A stretch of 23,316 nt of DNA from a virus. Under the pieces are notes generated by a model, which did not search any database, was not told the origin of the DNA, and was given only the letters and a program-made list of their open reading frames with translations. A program made the position numbers and the translations under genes. How positions within the stretch are numbered: the stretch's first letter is position 1; each line of letters opens with the position of its first letter. Where the stretch lies: IMG/VR virus record IMGVR_UViG_3300008267_000623, positions 1 through 23,316 of that record; one strand, written 5' to 3'. Positions 11,944 through 20,452 of this stretch are shown here, in pieces.

Positions 11944-14676
11944 ATGCAGATACTCAACGCATTAGATTTAAAATCAGGTAAAAAAGCTGAATATAACAAG
12001 CTGGGTACCCTCACCCAACCTGTTCAGTTTTTACCTAACCACGCTAAGAATGAAGAGTGGAGAGCAATGAATATGGATTGGTTAGAGTGGCAGGGTATTA
12101 AACAAATCCGTCGTAATTCAAGAAAGCTACTTAAAAATTATAAATTAGCAAAGGGTATTATTGATCGTACAGATTACATTATTGAGGAAGATAATGAGTA
12201 TAGAGATGTAGTGGATATGCTAACAAAAGAAGATCAGTCAGCTTTAGAATTGAAGTTTTATCCAATTATTCCAAACGTAATTAATCTAATGGTGGGGGAG
12301 TTTTCTAAAAGAAACTCCAAAATTATGTTTAGGGCTGTAGATGACATTTCTTATAATGAAATGTTAGAGCAGAAAAGAGCAATGATTGAAGAAACATTAT
12401 TAGCTAATGCTGAAAGAAACATCTTAGCAAAGATGATTAATATGGGAGTAGATCCCAATTCAGAGGAAGCACAACAAGCAGTTTCTCCAGAAAGACTTAA
12501 GACGCTTCCTGAAATTGAAAGTTATTTTAAGAAAGATTATCGTTCGATGATTGAAGAATGGGCTTCTCATCAGACTAAAGTGGATGAGGAGCGTTTCAAG
12601 ATCTTTGAACTTGAAAATATGGCATTCCGTGATATGTTAATTACGGATAGAGAGTTTTGGCATTTTAAAATGAATGAGGATGATTATGAAATAGAATTAT
12701 GGAACCCTGTTCTTACGTTCTATCATAAATCTCCTGATGTTCGCTACATTTCTCAGGGTAACTGGGTTGGTAAGTTTGATATTATGACCGTAGCGGATGT
12801 TATTGATAAGTATGGTTATATGATGACTCAAGAACAATTAGAGTCTTTAGAAAATATCTATCCTATTCGATCTGCTGGACTTCCTCTACATGGATTACAA
12901 AACGATGGTTCATTTTATGACGCAACACGTCCTCATAGTTGGAACGTAGAGGGACCATCTTTAGCTATGCGTCAATATCTGTCTACGTATGAGAATATGC
13001 CATTTAATGGAGATATTGTACAATGGATATTATCAGAAGGAGAAGACTTCTTTGATTATGGTCCTACATATATGTTGCGCGTAGCTCAGATTTATTGGAA
13101 GACACAGCGTAAGGTGGGTCACCTCACAAAGATTACAGAAGATGGTGAGTTAATTCAAGATATTGTAGATGAGACATTCAAAATAATTGAAAAACCTGTT
13201 TACAATACAAAGATTAGTACACAAAAAACAAAAGAGAATTTAATTTTTGGTGAACATATTGATTGGATTTGGATTAATGAAACGTGGGGTGGTATTAAGG
13301 TGGGACCTAATCGTCCTACATTCTGGGGAATGAATGATCCTTCTGGATGGTCACCAATCTATTTGAATGTAAGCAAAATTCCTTTTCAATTTAAAGGAGA
13401 TGCTACAATTTATGGATGTAAACTTCCTGTAGAAGGTTCTGTGTTTTCTGATCGCAATACACGATCAGTATCTATGGTGGATTTAATGAAACCATTCCAG
13501 ATTGGATATAACATTGTAAATAATCAAATTGCGGATATACTTGTCGACGAGTTGGGAACAGTAATCCTTTTAGACCAGAATGCTTTACCTCGTCACTCTT
13601 TAGGAGAAGATTGGGGTAGAAATAATCTGGCAAAGGCTTACGTTGCAATGAAGAATTTTAATATGCTTCCGCTTGATACCTCTATTACTAATACTGAGAA
13701 TGCTCTCAATTTCCAACACTATCAAGTGTTAAACTTAGAGCAAACACAACGTTTATTATCACGTATTCAGCTTGCTAACTATTTTAAAATGCAAGCTTTT
13801 GAAACAATTGGTGTAAGTGCACAAAGAATGGGTACACCAATTGCACAAGAAACTGCCACTGGAGTGCAGCAATCTGTTGCAGCATCATATGCACAAACTG
13901 AACAATATTTTACGCAGCACTCTGACTTTTTAATGCCTCGTGTGCATCAAATGCGTACAGATCTTGCGCAGTATTATCAGTCTAAAAAACCTTCATTACG
14001 TTTACAATATATTACAAGCGAAGATGAAAAGGTTAATTTCCAAATTAATGGAACCGATCTTCTTCTTAGAGATTTAAATGTTTTTGCTACAACTAAGAGT
14101 AACCATAGAATGGTTCTTGAGCAATTGAAACAATTAGCAATTAGTAACAATACGGCAGGTGCTTCTATTTTTGATCTTGGAAATATTCTTAAATCTGAGT
14201 CTATTTCTGAGGTGACACATATTCTTAAAGCTGCTGATGAAAAAGCACAAGCAGCACGTCAACAAGAAATGCAACAGCAACAACAAATGCAAGAACAACA
14301 AATTCAAGCTAAGTTGGAAGAAGAGCGTATGAAGATGGAATTTGAAGCAGCTGAAAACGATAAGGATAGACAAAATAAAATTATTGAAGCTCAAATTAAA
14401 GCTGCAGGTTACGGATCTATGGCAGATGTAAACAAAAACATGCAGTCTGATTATCAAGATGCTTTAGCTGATATCAGAAAACAAGACGAGTATAGAGAAC
14501 GTATGGGACTTGAACGTGAAAAAGAAACTAATCGCATGATTAATTCTCAACAACAAGCTTCTTTAAAACAACAAGAAATAGCAGCTAAAGAACGAATTGC
14601 TCAAAAACAGGTTGAGGTTGCTCGCATCAATAAGAATAAATATGATGTTTCTTCAAAAAAGAAAACTAAAGACTAA
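11944..14676 (+). CDS. Portal protein (crAss-like, 910 residues)
   Basis: 910 residues directly after the terminase. The N-terminal third is helical ('YKLAKGIIDRTDYI', 'FYPIIPNVINLMVGEF'); the centre has Trp/Tyr-rich strands (about 270-480), including 'NETWGGIKVGPNRPTFWGMNDPSGW' in two parts; then 'MVDLMKPFQIGYNIVNNQ' leads to a long helix ('TGVQQSVAASYAQTEQYFTQ'). Residues about 755-900 are a Gln/Glu/Lys-rich coiled coil. Length, position and this layout match portals of crAss-like phages: a dodecameric ring at the head vertex through which DNA enters and leaves. The extended C-terminal coiled coil would face the head interior. Stop and next start overlap (TAATG). Confidence 0.85.
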   Translation: MQILNALDLKSGKKAEYNKLGTLTQPVQFLPNHAKNEEWRAMNMDWLEWQGIKQIRRNSRKLLKNYKLAKGIIDRTDYIIEEDNEYRDVVDMLTKEDQSALELKFYPIIPNVINLMVGEFSKRNSKIMFRAVDDISYNEMLEQKRAMIEETLLANAERNILAKMINMGVDPNSEEAQQAVSPERLKTLPEIESYFKKDYRSMIEEWASHQTKVDEERFKIFELENMAFRDMLITDREFWHFKMNEDDYEIELWNPVLTFYHKSPDVRYISQGNWVGKFDIMTVADVIDKYGYMMTQEQLESLENIYPIRSAGLPLHGLQNDGSFYDATRPHSWNVEGPSLAMRQYLSTYENMPFNGDIVQWILSEGEDFFDYGPTYMLRVAQIYWKTQRKVGHLTKITEDGELIQDIVDETFKIIEKPVYNTKISTQKTKENLIFGEHIDWIWINETWGGIKVGPNRPTFWGMNDPSGWSPIYLNVSKIPFQFKGDATIYGCKLPVEGSVFSDRNTRSVSMVDLMKPFQIGYNIVNNQIADILVDELGTVILLDQNALPRHSLGEDWGRNNLAKAYVAMKNFNMLPLDTSITNTENALNFQHYQVLNLEQTQRLLSRIQLANYFKMQAFETIGVSAQRMGTPIAQETATGVQQSVAASYAQTEQYFTQHSDFLMPRVHQMRTDLAQYYQSKKPSLRLQYITSEDEKVNFQINGTDLLLRDLNVFATTKSNHRMVLEQLKQLAISNNTAGASIFDLGNILKSESISEVTHILKAADEKAQAARQQEMQQQQQMQEQQIQAKLEEERMKMEFEAAENDKDRQNKIIEAQIKAAGYGSMADVNKNMQSDYQDALADIRKQDEYRERMGLEREKETNRMINSQQQASLKQQEIAAKERIAQKQVEVARINKNKYDVSSKKKTKD

Positions 14677-15971
14677 TGTATCCTACACAAATGGAAAGTA
14701 TACTTTCTAAAATATATAATAGAGTTTGTTGTATTTCAAACCTAACAGGAGAACCGCAACCTATTACGTTTGCACCTTCTACATCTCAAGATTCATTTGG
14801 AAGACTGAGAGTGTCTGAACCTTTTACATTATTTGATTCTAGTCATAGATATTCTGATAATGGTTTATGGGCTACAGAAACAGCTACTGGTGGTACAGCT
14901 GTGTTTAATGCTAATCAAGGGCTTGTTGATTTGAATGTTACGGCAGCATTTAATTCTTCTGTTGCAAGAGAAACATTTAAAGTATTTTCTTACCAACCTG
15001 GTAAGTCTTTACTTGTTATGACAACCTTTGTAATGTCTCCTGCCAAAACAGGACTTGTACAACATGTTGGATATTATGGTGATGAGAATGGTTTCTATTT
15101 AGAGCAAAAAAATAGTGATGTAGCTTTTGTAAGAAGAAGTTCTGTTACAGGATCTGTTGTAGAAACTGTTGTTTTACAAGCTGATTGGAACTATGATAAG
15201 ATGGATGGCACAGGTCCTTCAGGAGTTACACTTGATCTTACAAAAGCTCAAATCCTATGGATGGATATGGAGTGGTTAGGTGTAGGATCTGTGCGTATGG
15301 GGTTTGTCATTGATGATAACTTTCTTATCTGTCATTCCTTTAAACATGCTAATATAGCACCCACTACATACATCACAACTGCTTCATTACCATTACGTTA
15401 TGAGATATTTAATACAGCCGACACATCTGGAGCTAGTACATTAAAACAGATTTGCTCCACTGTGCTTTCAGAAGGTGGGTATGAATTAAGAGGTGAAGCA
15501 TATAGTGCAGCAACGGCTATTGGAACTCCTTATAATATGACAGTTGCCTCCACTTATTATCCAATAGTATCTATAAGATTAAAATCAGCCAATTTAGATG
15601 GAATAGTTATACCTACAGCAATGTCATGTCTTCCAATCACTACAGGAACTTATGAATGGAGATTGGTTGAAAAAGGTACAACGTCTGGAGGATCTTGGGT
15701 ATCTGCAGGAACAGGCTCAGTGGTCGAATATAATATAACTGGTACATCGTTCACTGGAGGTAATATAGTGCACACAGGATTTTTTAATGCTTCTAATCAA
15801 GGAACAACAGTCTCTGGATTAGATAAATCAGGTTTATTTGACCACCAGCTACAAAGAGATTCTTTTACTAGCACTGTTTATGAGTTTACACTTGTTGTAG
15901 CTGCTAACACAGTAGGCGGTAGTGGTAGTAATATTTTAGGTCATATAGATTGGGATGAAATCAGTAGATAA
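14676..15971 (+). CDS. Conserved beta-rich virion protein (431 residues)
   Basis: Starts in a TAATG overlap with the portal. The N-terminal part has 'SQDSFGRLRVSEPFTLFDSS' (about residues 36-55), then 'SYQPGKSLLVMTTFVM', 'VGYYGDENGFYLEQ', 'VRRSSVTG', 'DWNYDKMDGTGPSGVTLD', 'MEWLGVGSVRMGFV' and 'LPLRYEIFN'. This series belongs to a widespread family of beta-sandwich structural proteins in large marine, cyano- and Bacteroidota phages, recognised from memory. Members are virion or tail/head-fibre components. The C-terminal 150 residues (Gly/Thr/Ser-rich strands) look like an adhesin-type extension. Position after the portal suggests a tail or head-appendage role. The exact location in the virion is not known. 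Confidence 0.7.
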   Translation: MYPTQMESILSKIYNRVCCISNLTGEPQPITFAPSTSQDSFGRLRVSEPFTLFDSSHRYSDNGLWATETATGGTAVFNANQGLVDLNVTAAFNSSVARETFKVFSYQPGKSLLVMTTFVMSPAKTGLVQHVGYYGDENGFYLEQKNSDVAFVRRSSVTGSVVETVVLQADWNYDKMDGTGPSGVTLDLTKAQILWMDMEWLGVGSVRMGFVIDDNFLICHSFKHANIAPTTYITTASLPLRYEIFNTADTSGASTLKQICSTVLSEGGYELRGEAYSAATAIGTPYNMTVASTYYPIVSIRLKSANLDGIVIPTAMSCLPITTGTYEWRLVEKGTTSGGSWVSAGTGSVVEYNITGTSFTGGNIVHTGFFNASNQGTTVSGLDKSGLFDHQLQRDSFTSTVYEFTLVVAANTVGGSGSNILGHIDWDEISR

Positions 15972-15989
15972 TAAAATAATATAAATAAA

Positions 15990-17327
15990 ATGGCTAGAGG
16001 ATTATTTGAAAGTATAGATTGGCTTATAGCTAAAGATAAAAAAATCTGCTGTTTAATTGATAATATCAATAATGAATTAGCTATTAAAATTACAAATGAA
16101 CTAGGAACACCTTCCTTTCGTTCTGATACATTAGTCAATCTTCCTGCTGCTGGTGAAACAGGCAGAATGTTTATTTCCACAGACACATTTGCATTCTATA
16201 GAGATAATGGAACAGGTTGGGATTTAATTGGTGGTCCTGGTATTGGTACAGTGACTGGTTCAGGTACTACCAACTACCTGCCTAAATGGACAGGTTCTAC
16301 TGCGTTAGGGAATTCGTTGATATATGATAATGGTACGAGTGTAGGTATTGGTACTGCTTCACCATCAGCATCTTCGATTCTTAACCTGTCTTCAACTACC
16401 AAGGGTCTGCTAATTCCTAAGATGACAGGTACTCAGGTTGAGGCTATTGCATCTCCTGATCAGGGACTTCTTGCATATTCTACAGACACTAGTGGTACAA
16501 CTGTCAATCAGCAGGGACTGTGGCAATACAACGCAGGATCATGGCAGAACACAGCTCTTAAGGATGACGTGCGTAAGCTTATTTGGAAATATCAAAATAC
16601 ATTTGAGTATTTTTCTGATTTCGCTCAAGGTTCTGACGGATGGAATGCAAACAATAGTGGTGCTTCATCTTATGCAAATGATGCAAATTTTCAGATTAAT
16701 TCTAACTCTTGGTTTAATGGAATAGCATGTTCTACAGGAACTACTGCTACAGGAAGAGGTGCTGGGTATCTTGGATTTGGTCAAACGGGGAATCTAGGTA
16801 TAGTAAAAGGTAATGATAATAGCATTACAGACATGTACCTGATTAATTGTATTGTAACAAATTTAAGTACCGTAACAGATGAATATATTGCAAAGTTTGG
16901 ATTAGGATATATCGGCAATAACGCATCAGAGAAATTTATTGGAATGCTATACAATAGATTATTGTATGGAGATTTTTGGGTTCTTCAATTAAACGATAGT
17001 GGAACTTTTTATACTGTTGTTACAAATGTTCCCGTTGTTGCAAATACTTTATATACATTTAGAGTACTAATAACAGATTGGTACAAGTCAATTGCTAGTC
17101 TCCCCGGTGGAAGTATTAGAGCATGGATTGATGGTACAGAAGTAACTGCAACAAGTGGAACATACCCAATACCTACAGCACCTGTGTATAATGGAAATAC
17201 AACAGGTCTTGGTAGATTTCATCCTACTTATGGTATATGGAAAAGTGCGGGAACCAATGCTAGAATTGTATACATGGATGGATTTTATATATACAGAAAC
17301 TTTTTAACAAATAGATTTACTTTATGA
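15990..17327 (+). CDS. Tail-fibre/appendage protein, module 1 (445 residues)
   Basis: Three parts. Residues 1-85 are an attachment domain ending 'FAFYRDNGTGWDLIGGPG'. Residues 86-195 are the linker cassette of Bacteroidota phage fibres ('GTVTGSGTTNYLPKWTGS', 'SVGIGTASPSASSILNLSS', 'TTKGLLIPKMTGTQ'). Residues 200-445 are a beta-sandwich, lectin-like tip ('FSDFAQGSDGWNANNSGASS', 'GSIRAWIDGTEVTATSGTYP'), probably contacting host surface sugars. The cassette (16250-16570) has clearly higher GC and CTG/CAG/AAG codons than the rest, a sign of recombinational exchange. Followed by a coupled small gene (ATGA). Fibre call confident; receptor unknown. Confidence 0.75.
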   Translation: MARGLFESIDWLIAKDKKICCLIDNINNELAIKITNELGTPSFRSDTLVNLPAAGETGRMFISTDTFAFYRDNGTGWDLIGGPGIGTVTGSGTTNYLPKWTGSTALGNSLIYDNGTSVGIGTASPSASSILNLSSTTKGLLIPKMTGTQVEAIASPDQGLLAYSTDTSGTTVNQQGLWQYNAGSWQNTALKDDVRKLIWKYQNTFEYFSDFAQGSDGWNANNSGASSYANDANFQINSNSWFNGIACSTGTTATGRGAGYLGFGQTGNLGIVKGNDNSITDMYLINCIVTNLSTVTDEYIAKFGLGYIGNNASEKFIGMLYNRLLYGDFWVLQLNDSGTFYTVVTNVPVVANTLYTFRVLITDWYKSIASLPGGSIRAWIDGTEVTATSGTYPIPTAPVYNGNTTGLGRFHPTYGIWKSAGTNARIVYMDGFYIYRNFLTNRFTL

Positions 17328-17548
17328 AACTAGCTCTTCAGGTAATTAACACAGTAATTACATACGATAGTACATTATTTACGGTAGTCCCATCTATTTC
17401 TTCAGGACTATATTCAGTTAGTCTCGTTCGCAATAGTGACGGATTTGTCATACTGTCCGCATCAGATGGTAACATCTCTTGGGGTCTTGACATGACATCC
17501 TTGACTAGTTCCACAAAGGGGACACTGACCGTGATTGATTTGCCATAA
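17324..17548 (+). CDS. Small fibre-associated beta protein (74 residues)
   Basis: 74 residues, no charged clusters, alternating strands (ITYDSTLFTVVPSISSGLYSVSL in two parts, DGFVILSASDGNISWG, KGTLTVIDLP). Starts in an ATGA overlap with the fibre gene. Codon use is shifted toward C and G (GTC, CTC, GAC) relative to the tip domain just before it, resembling the linker cassette of the fibre. It is probably a small tip subunit or fibre chaperone travelling with the fibre; no family recognised. Confidence 0.5.
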   Translation: MKLALQVINTVITYDSTLFTVVPSISSGLYSVSLVRNSDGFVILSASDGNISWGLDMTSLTSSTKGTLTVIDLP

Positions 17549-17569
17549 GAATTTGTAAATTTGCAAAAT

Positions 17570-17854
17570 ATGAAAACAATTCAACCAGTAAATGTTTGGG
17601 TAAATGGTCAGCAACAGACAGCTAATCAATTTAGCTTACGCATCATTGCAGATGATTTAGCAACCTCTGCTACATTTTATTATGAGCTTGTGAATCAGAC
17701 AGTTCCTGCTGAAGGAGATCCTGTCAACACTGTTCTAGCTAATGGTAATTCTTCTCTTTCTGGAGCAGAATATGATGCTTGGGATGAAAGTGGTGATGTA
17801 AACAATGAAGCTTATGTATTAATGGCAGCTAAACTCAACCTTACACTTATTTAA
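17570..17854 (+). CDS. Small virion-module protein, paralogue A (94 residues)
   Basis: 94 residues from ATG at 17570 (an in-frame TTG at 17561 is less likely because the paralogue at 20033 begins with the same MKTIQPV). Blocks 'VNVWVNGQQQTANQFSLRI', 'DDLATSATFYYEL', 'NTVLANGNSSLSGAEYDAWDE' and 'AYVLMAAKLNLTL' are shared with 20033-20335 almost residue for residue. The family looks like a small beta-rich structural protein common in Bacteroidota phages, placed after fibre genes. A role as fibre-attachment or decoration subunit is inference. The leader is AT-rich with no Shine-Dalgarno sequence. Confidence 0.65.
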   Translation: MKTIQPVNVWVNGQQQTANQFSLRIIADDLATSATFYYELVNQTVPAEGDPVNTVLANGNSSLSGAEYDAWDESGDVNNEAYVLMAAKLNLTLI

Positions 17855-17878
17855 TAATCCCTTATAAACCAAACAATT

Positions 17879-18265
17879 ATGAAAGATTCAACAGTAGTAT
17901 TATCCCCTAGCTGGGAACAATCATTTCAATTTGCCTCTGAAAGAGGTGATCATTTAACCTGGGTAATTATAGGTTCAGTATTACTTTTAGCAACACTTGC
18001 TGTATTTATTGGAGCTGCTACAAATGCTAGTTGGTTTCCTAAGATTGGAGCTATGAGCAATGTTTTTGTATTTGTTCTTTTAGTAGGAGCATTAACATCT
18101 TTGTTGTGGCAACCTAGTCAAATTAGATGGAACAATGACAAGCCGTTTTCCAAAGAACATGTAAACCAAGTGGTAAAAGATTCTGGATCTGTAAAACCCA
18201 TTTGGGATAGTCTTAGAAAAAACTGTTTGATTGTAGGAGGACCTTATAACTGCTATCAGAAATGA
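17879..18265 (+). CDS. Two-pass membrane protein (128 residues)
   Basis: An N-terminal hydrophilic stretch of about 26 residues is followed by two hydrophobic segments (about 27-47, 'WVIIGSVLLLATLAVFIGAA', and about 60-79, 'NVFVFVLLVGALTSLLW'), then a hydrophilic C-terminal domain of about 50 residues with two Cys (KNCLIVGGPYNCYQK). Both termini would be on the same side. Overlaps 18262-18600 by an ATGA junction, so the two are made together. Candidate holin or membrane-associated infection protein; the long tail is unusual for a holin. Confidence 0.6.
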   Translation: MKDSTVVLSPSWEQSFQFASERGDHLTWVIIGSVLLLATLAVFIGAATNASWFPKIGAMSNVFVFVLLVGALTSLLWQPSQIRWNNDKPFSKEHVNQVVKDSGSVKPIWDSLRKNCLIVGGPYNCYQK

Positions 18266-18600
18266 TATTGACATCTGCTATACTTCTAATTCTGGCTGCT
18301 ATGTTCAATGCTGTAATGGACAGCGTTGAATATGAGACAGCTTTTGAGAAGTCTGTCTTTCATAAGCTCAATCCCAAATGGTGGTGTAAATCAATCAGTT
18401 GGGAGTATGTTAAGTTCCTACCTTTCACTAAATACAGACCAGACGCATGGCATTTAGCCAAGAGCTCTATGGTGGTATGTATAGTGTTAGCAATTGTATT
18501 TAGCATAGACACTGTATATAAGCTTCCTCAATTTGTCCTTCTTGGACTTATTTGGAATATGTCATTCAACCTATTTTATAATCATATTTTTAAAAAGTAA
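18262..18600 (+). CDS. Membrane protein (112 residues), partner of the preceding gene
   Basis: Hydrophobic segments at about residues 1-19 and 69-86 (VVCIVLAIVFSIDTVY), and possibly 90-105. Between them is a Trp/Lys-rich loop ('FHKLNPKWWCKSISWEYVKF', 'KYRPDAWHLAKSSM'). The loop pattern with 'DAWHl.Ks' resembles a family of Bacteroidota phage and host membrane proteins of unknown role. Its ATGA overlap with 17879-18265 and location between two fibre modules suggests a lysis or exclusion pair, unproven. The next gene starts 3 nt after its stop. Confidence 0.6.
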   Translation: MILTSAILLILAAMFNAVMDSVEYETAFEKSVFHKLNPKWWCKSISWEYVKFLPFTKYRPDAWHLAKSSMVVCIVLAIVFSIDTVYKLPQFVLLGLIWNMSFNLFYNHIFKK

Positions 18601-18603
18601 ATC

Positions 18604-20004
18604 ATGGCAATTAAAAAATATAGAGCTCTTAGTCCTGATCCCTACATTAACAAAATTGTAGGTGATACTGAGTTTGCTAGACTTGCTCATCTTAATGACT
18701 TAGCTAATCAAGTGCAAAGTGAGATTGATGCTATTGTTCCTACTACATACACTCCAGGTTCTGTATTATTTACAGGTCCTGCTGGTGATATTTCTCAAGA
18801 TCCTACACAGCTGTATTGGAATGATGTAAATAATAGACTTGGTATTGGATTAAACACTCCAACATCAGCTTTACATGTAATTGGTGGTGCAAACGTTGCT
18901 GCACCTCTTGGTACACTTCCTATAGATTATAATACAGGTGCATTAAAGCTCCCGCAATTAATAATTGAGTCTGTTGTTAGAAATGACATGAACACTCGAC
19001 ATTTAATCAGAGCAGGGGGTTGGCATACCTCTACTTGGTTTGGTGCTGAAACTATGCTAAATTGGATTAACTCAGGAGGTTCGTCTGCCACTCAAAATGA
19101 TGCATTTGGAATTAAAGCTCTTTCAACATGTACAACATGTAATAATAATCAGGCATTTGGTGGTTGGGCATTGTTTGCTCTTACTACAGGTACTCAGAAT
19201 TGTGCATTTGGATTAGATAGCTTATGGAAACTTATTGATGGTTCTGCTAATACTGCGTATGGTTATTTGTCTGGGGAGAGTTTAACCACAGGTAGTTTTA
19301 ACACTTTTATTGGACAGCGAGCTGGTAGAGGTATCACCACAGGTAGCTATAATACAGTGTTAGGTGGTCAGGTTCAAAGCTTATCTACCACACTCGCTAA
19401 TCACATCATCATTGCAGATGGTCAAAATAATAGAAGATTTGTAGCATTCAATGATGGTAACATATTCTTGGGGGGGTCTACAACGCTTCCAACAAATGCT
19501 GGTTATAAGTTGCAAGTAGCTGGAACAGGTTATTTTGAAGGATTGCCTGCAGCTTTTGACTATACAAAAAGTGTTCTTACTATCAAGAACATGAATACTG
19601 CTGGTCAAAACACTTACGGACTTGTCACCCTTGACACAAACGTTGCATCTAGTCCTGCTGACATTAGACTTGGTACTAATCCTACTTCTCTTCGTCTTTA
19701 TGCAACAGATTTACCTGCTGCTGTAGCCACTGGTGCTGCAATTCAGATGTTTAGAAATACTGATCCTAATTTTCCTGGACAAGTGTACTTTGACTCTGGA
19801 TCTAATAATTCATCTTCTCTTATTTTCAGAACAGCTCCTGCTTCTACAACACTGACAGAAAGAATGCGTGTTAAAGCTAATGGGTCTGTTAGATATACAC
19901 CAATGACTCAACCTGCTACAGCAGAAGCTGGGGATGTTTATTATGACAGTGGAACAAACAAACTCCGTTGTTATAATGGTACTATTTGGAATGATTTATT
20001 CTAA
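18604..20004 (+). CDS. Tail-fibre/appendage protein, module 2 with YadA-like head repeats (466 residues)
   Basis: Residues 1-45 form a short attachment segment. Residues 46-95 repeat the fibre cassette seen in module 1 ('PGSVLFTGPAGDISQDP', 'RLGIGLNTPTSALHVIGG'). Residues 165-256 carry repeats of the type 'N.afG..al..ltTG..NtfiG..aG' (e.g. 'QAFGGWALFALTTG', 'GSFNTFIGQRAG', 'GSYNTVLGG'), the left-handed beta-roll of trimeric autotransporter heads. The C-terminus ends 'AGDVYYDSGTNKLRCYNGT', a common trimerisation or tip end in these fibres. Probably a homotrimer on the virion used for host recognition. Differs from module 1 in the tip, which suggests different receptors or a fibre pair. Confidence 0.75.
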   Translation: MAIKKYRALSPDPYINKIVGDTEFARLAHLNDLANQVQSEIDAIVPTTYTPGSVLFTGPAGDISQDPTQLYWNDVNNRLGIGLNTPTSALHVIGGANVAAPLGTLPIDYNTGALKLPQLIIESVVRNDMNTRHLIRAGGWHTSTWFGAETMLNWINSGGSSATQNDAFGIKALSTCTTCNNNQAFGGWALFALTTGTQNCAFGLDSLWKLIDGSANTAYGYLSGESLTTGSFNTFIGQRAGRGITTGSYNTVLGGQVQSLSTTLANHIIIADGQNNRRFVAFNDGNIFLGGSTTLPTNAGYKLQVAGTGYFEGLPAAFDYTKSVLTIKNMNTAGQNTYGLVTLDTNVASSPADIRLGTNPTSLRLYATDLPAAVATGAAIQMFRNTDPNFPGQVYFDSGSNNSSSLIFRTAPASTTLTERMRVKANGSVRYTPMTQPATAEAGDVYYDSGTNKLRCYNGTIWNDLF

Positions 20005-20032
20005 TTTTTTAATTTTTAAATAAACAACAATT

Positions 20033-20335
20033 ATGAAAACAATTCAACCCGTAACACTTTGGGTAAACGGACAACAGCAAACTGCAAATCAATTTAATTT
20101 GCGCATTGTTAATGATGATCTTGCATCATCAGCTACGTTCTATTTTGAACTTATCAATCAAGTGACCACTCCTGGTGAAAACCCTGATTCTGAGCCTCAG
20201 ATCACTAACACAGTTCTTGCTAATGGTAACTCTTCACTTCAGGGTGCTGAGTATGACAGCTGGGGAGATAGTGGAAACATCAATGATGATGCTTACACAT
20301 TGATTGCAGCTAAGTTAAATCTTACCCTAGTTTAA
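20033..20335 (+). CDS. Small virion-module protein, paralogue B (100 residues)
   Basis: 100 residues, a paralogue of 17570-17854: both start MKTIQPV, share 'WVNGQQQTANQF', 'TNTVLANGNSSL' or its near copy, 'GAEYD.W' and end 'AAKLNLTL'. The B copy carries a 6-residue insertion (about 47-52, ENPDSEPQ region). Leader is AT-rich with TTTTTAAAT about 11 nt before the ATG. It closes fibre module 2 as paralogue A closes module 1, supporting a structural role tied to fibres. A CCTAG/CTAGG hairpin overlaps its stop. Confidence 0.65.
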   Translation: MKTIQPVTLWVNGQQQTANQFNLRIVNDDLASSATFYFELINQVTTPGENPDSEPQITNTVLANGNSSLQGAEYDSWGDSGNINDDAYTLIAAKLNLTLV

Positions 20336-20407
20336 TCTAGGACAAGATTTAATATATAGCTGTATACTGCACTAAAAGAAAAAAACCAAGCTACATTTTT
20401 AATATTT

Positions 20408-20423
20408 ACGCATATAATTGCGT
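20408..20423. promoter_or_regulatory. Short palindrome in the gap before the scaffold-like gene
   Basis: ACGCA-TATAAT-TGCGT (20408-20423) lies in the 117-nt AT-rich gap between the second fibre module and the scaffold-like gene, the longest gap in the rightward operon. It may be an operator or part of a promoter for head genes; a TATATTG downstream is only a weak -7 box. Confidence 0.3.
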
Positions 20424-20452
20424 ATATTATATTGTAGACAAAAAACCAATTT

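Noticed and set aside
15990-20004. Diversity-generating retroelement acting on fibre tips
   Set aside because: No reverse transcriptase and no template/variable repeat pair with A-specific differences was seen in the window.
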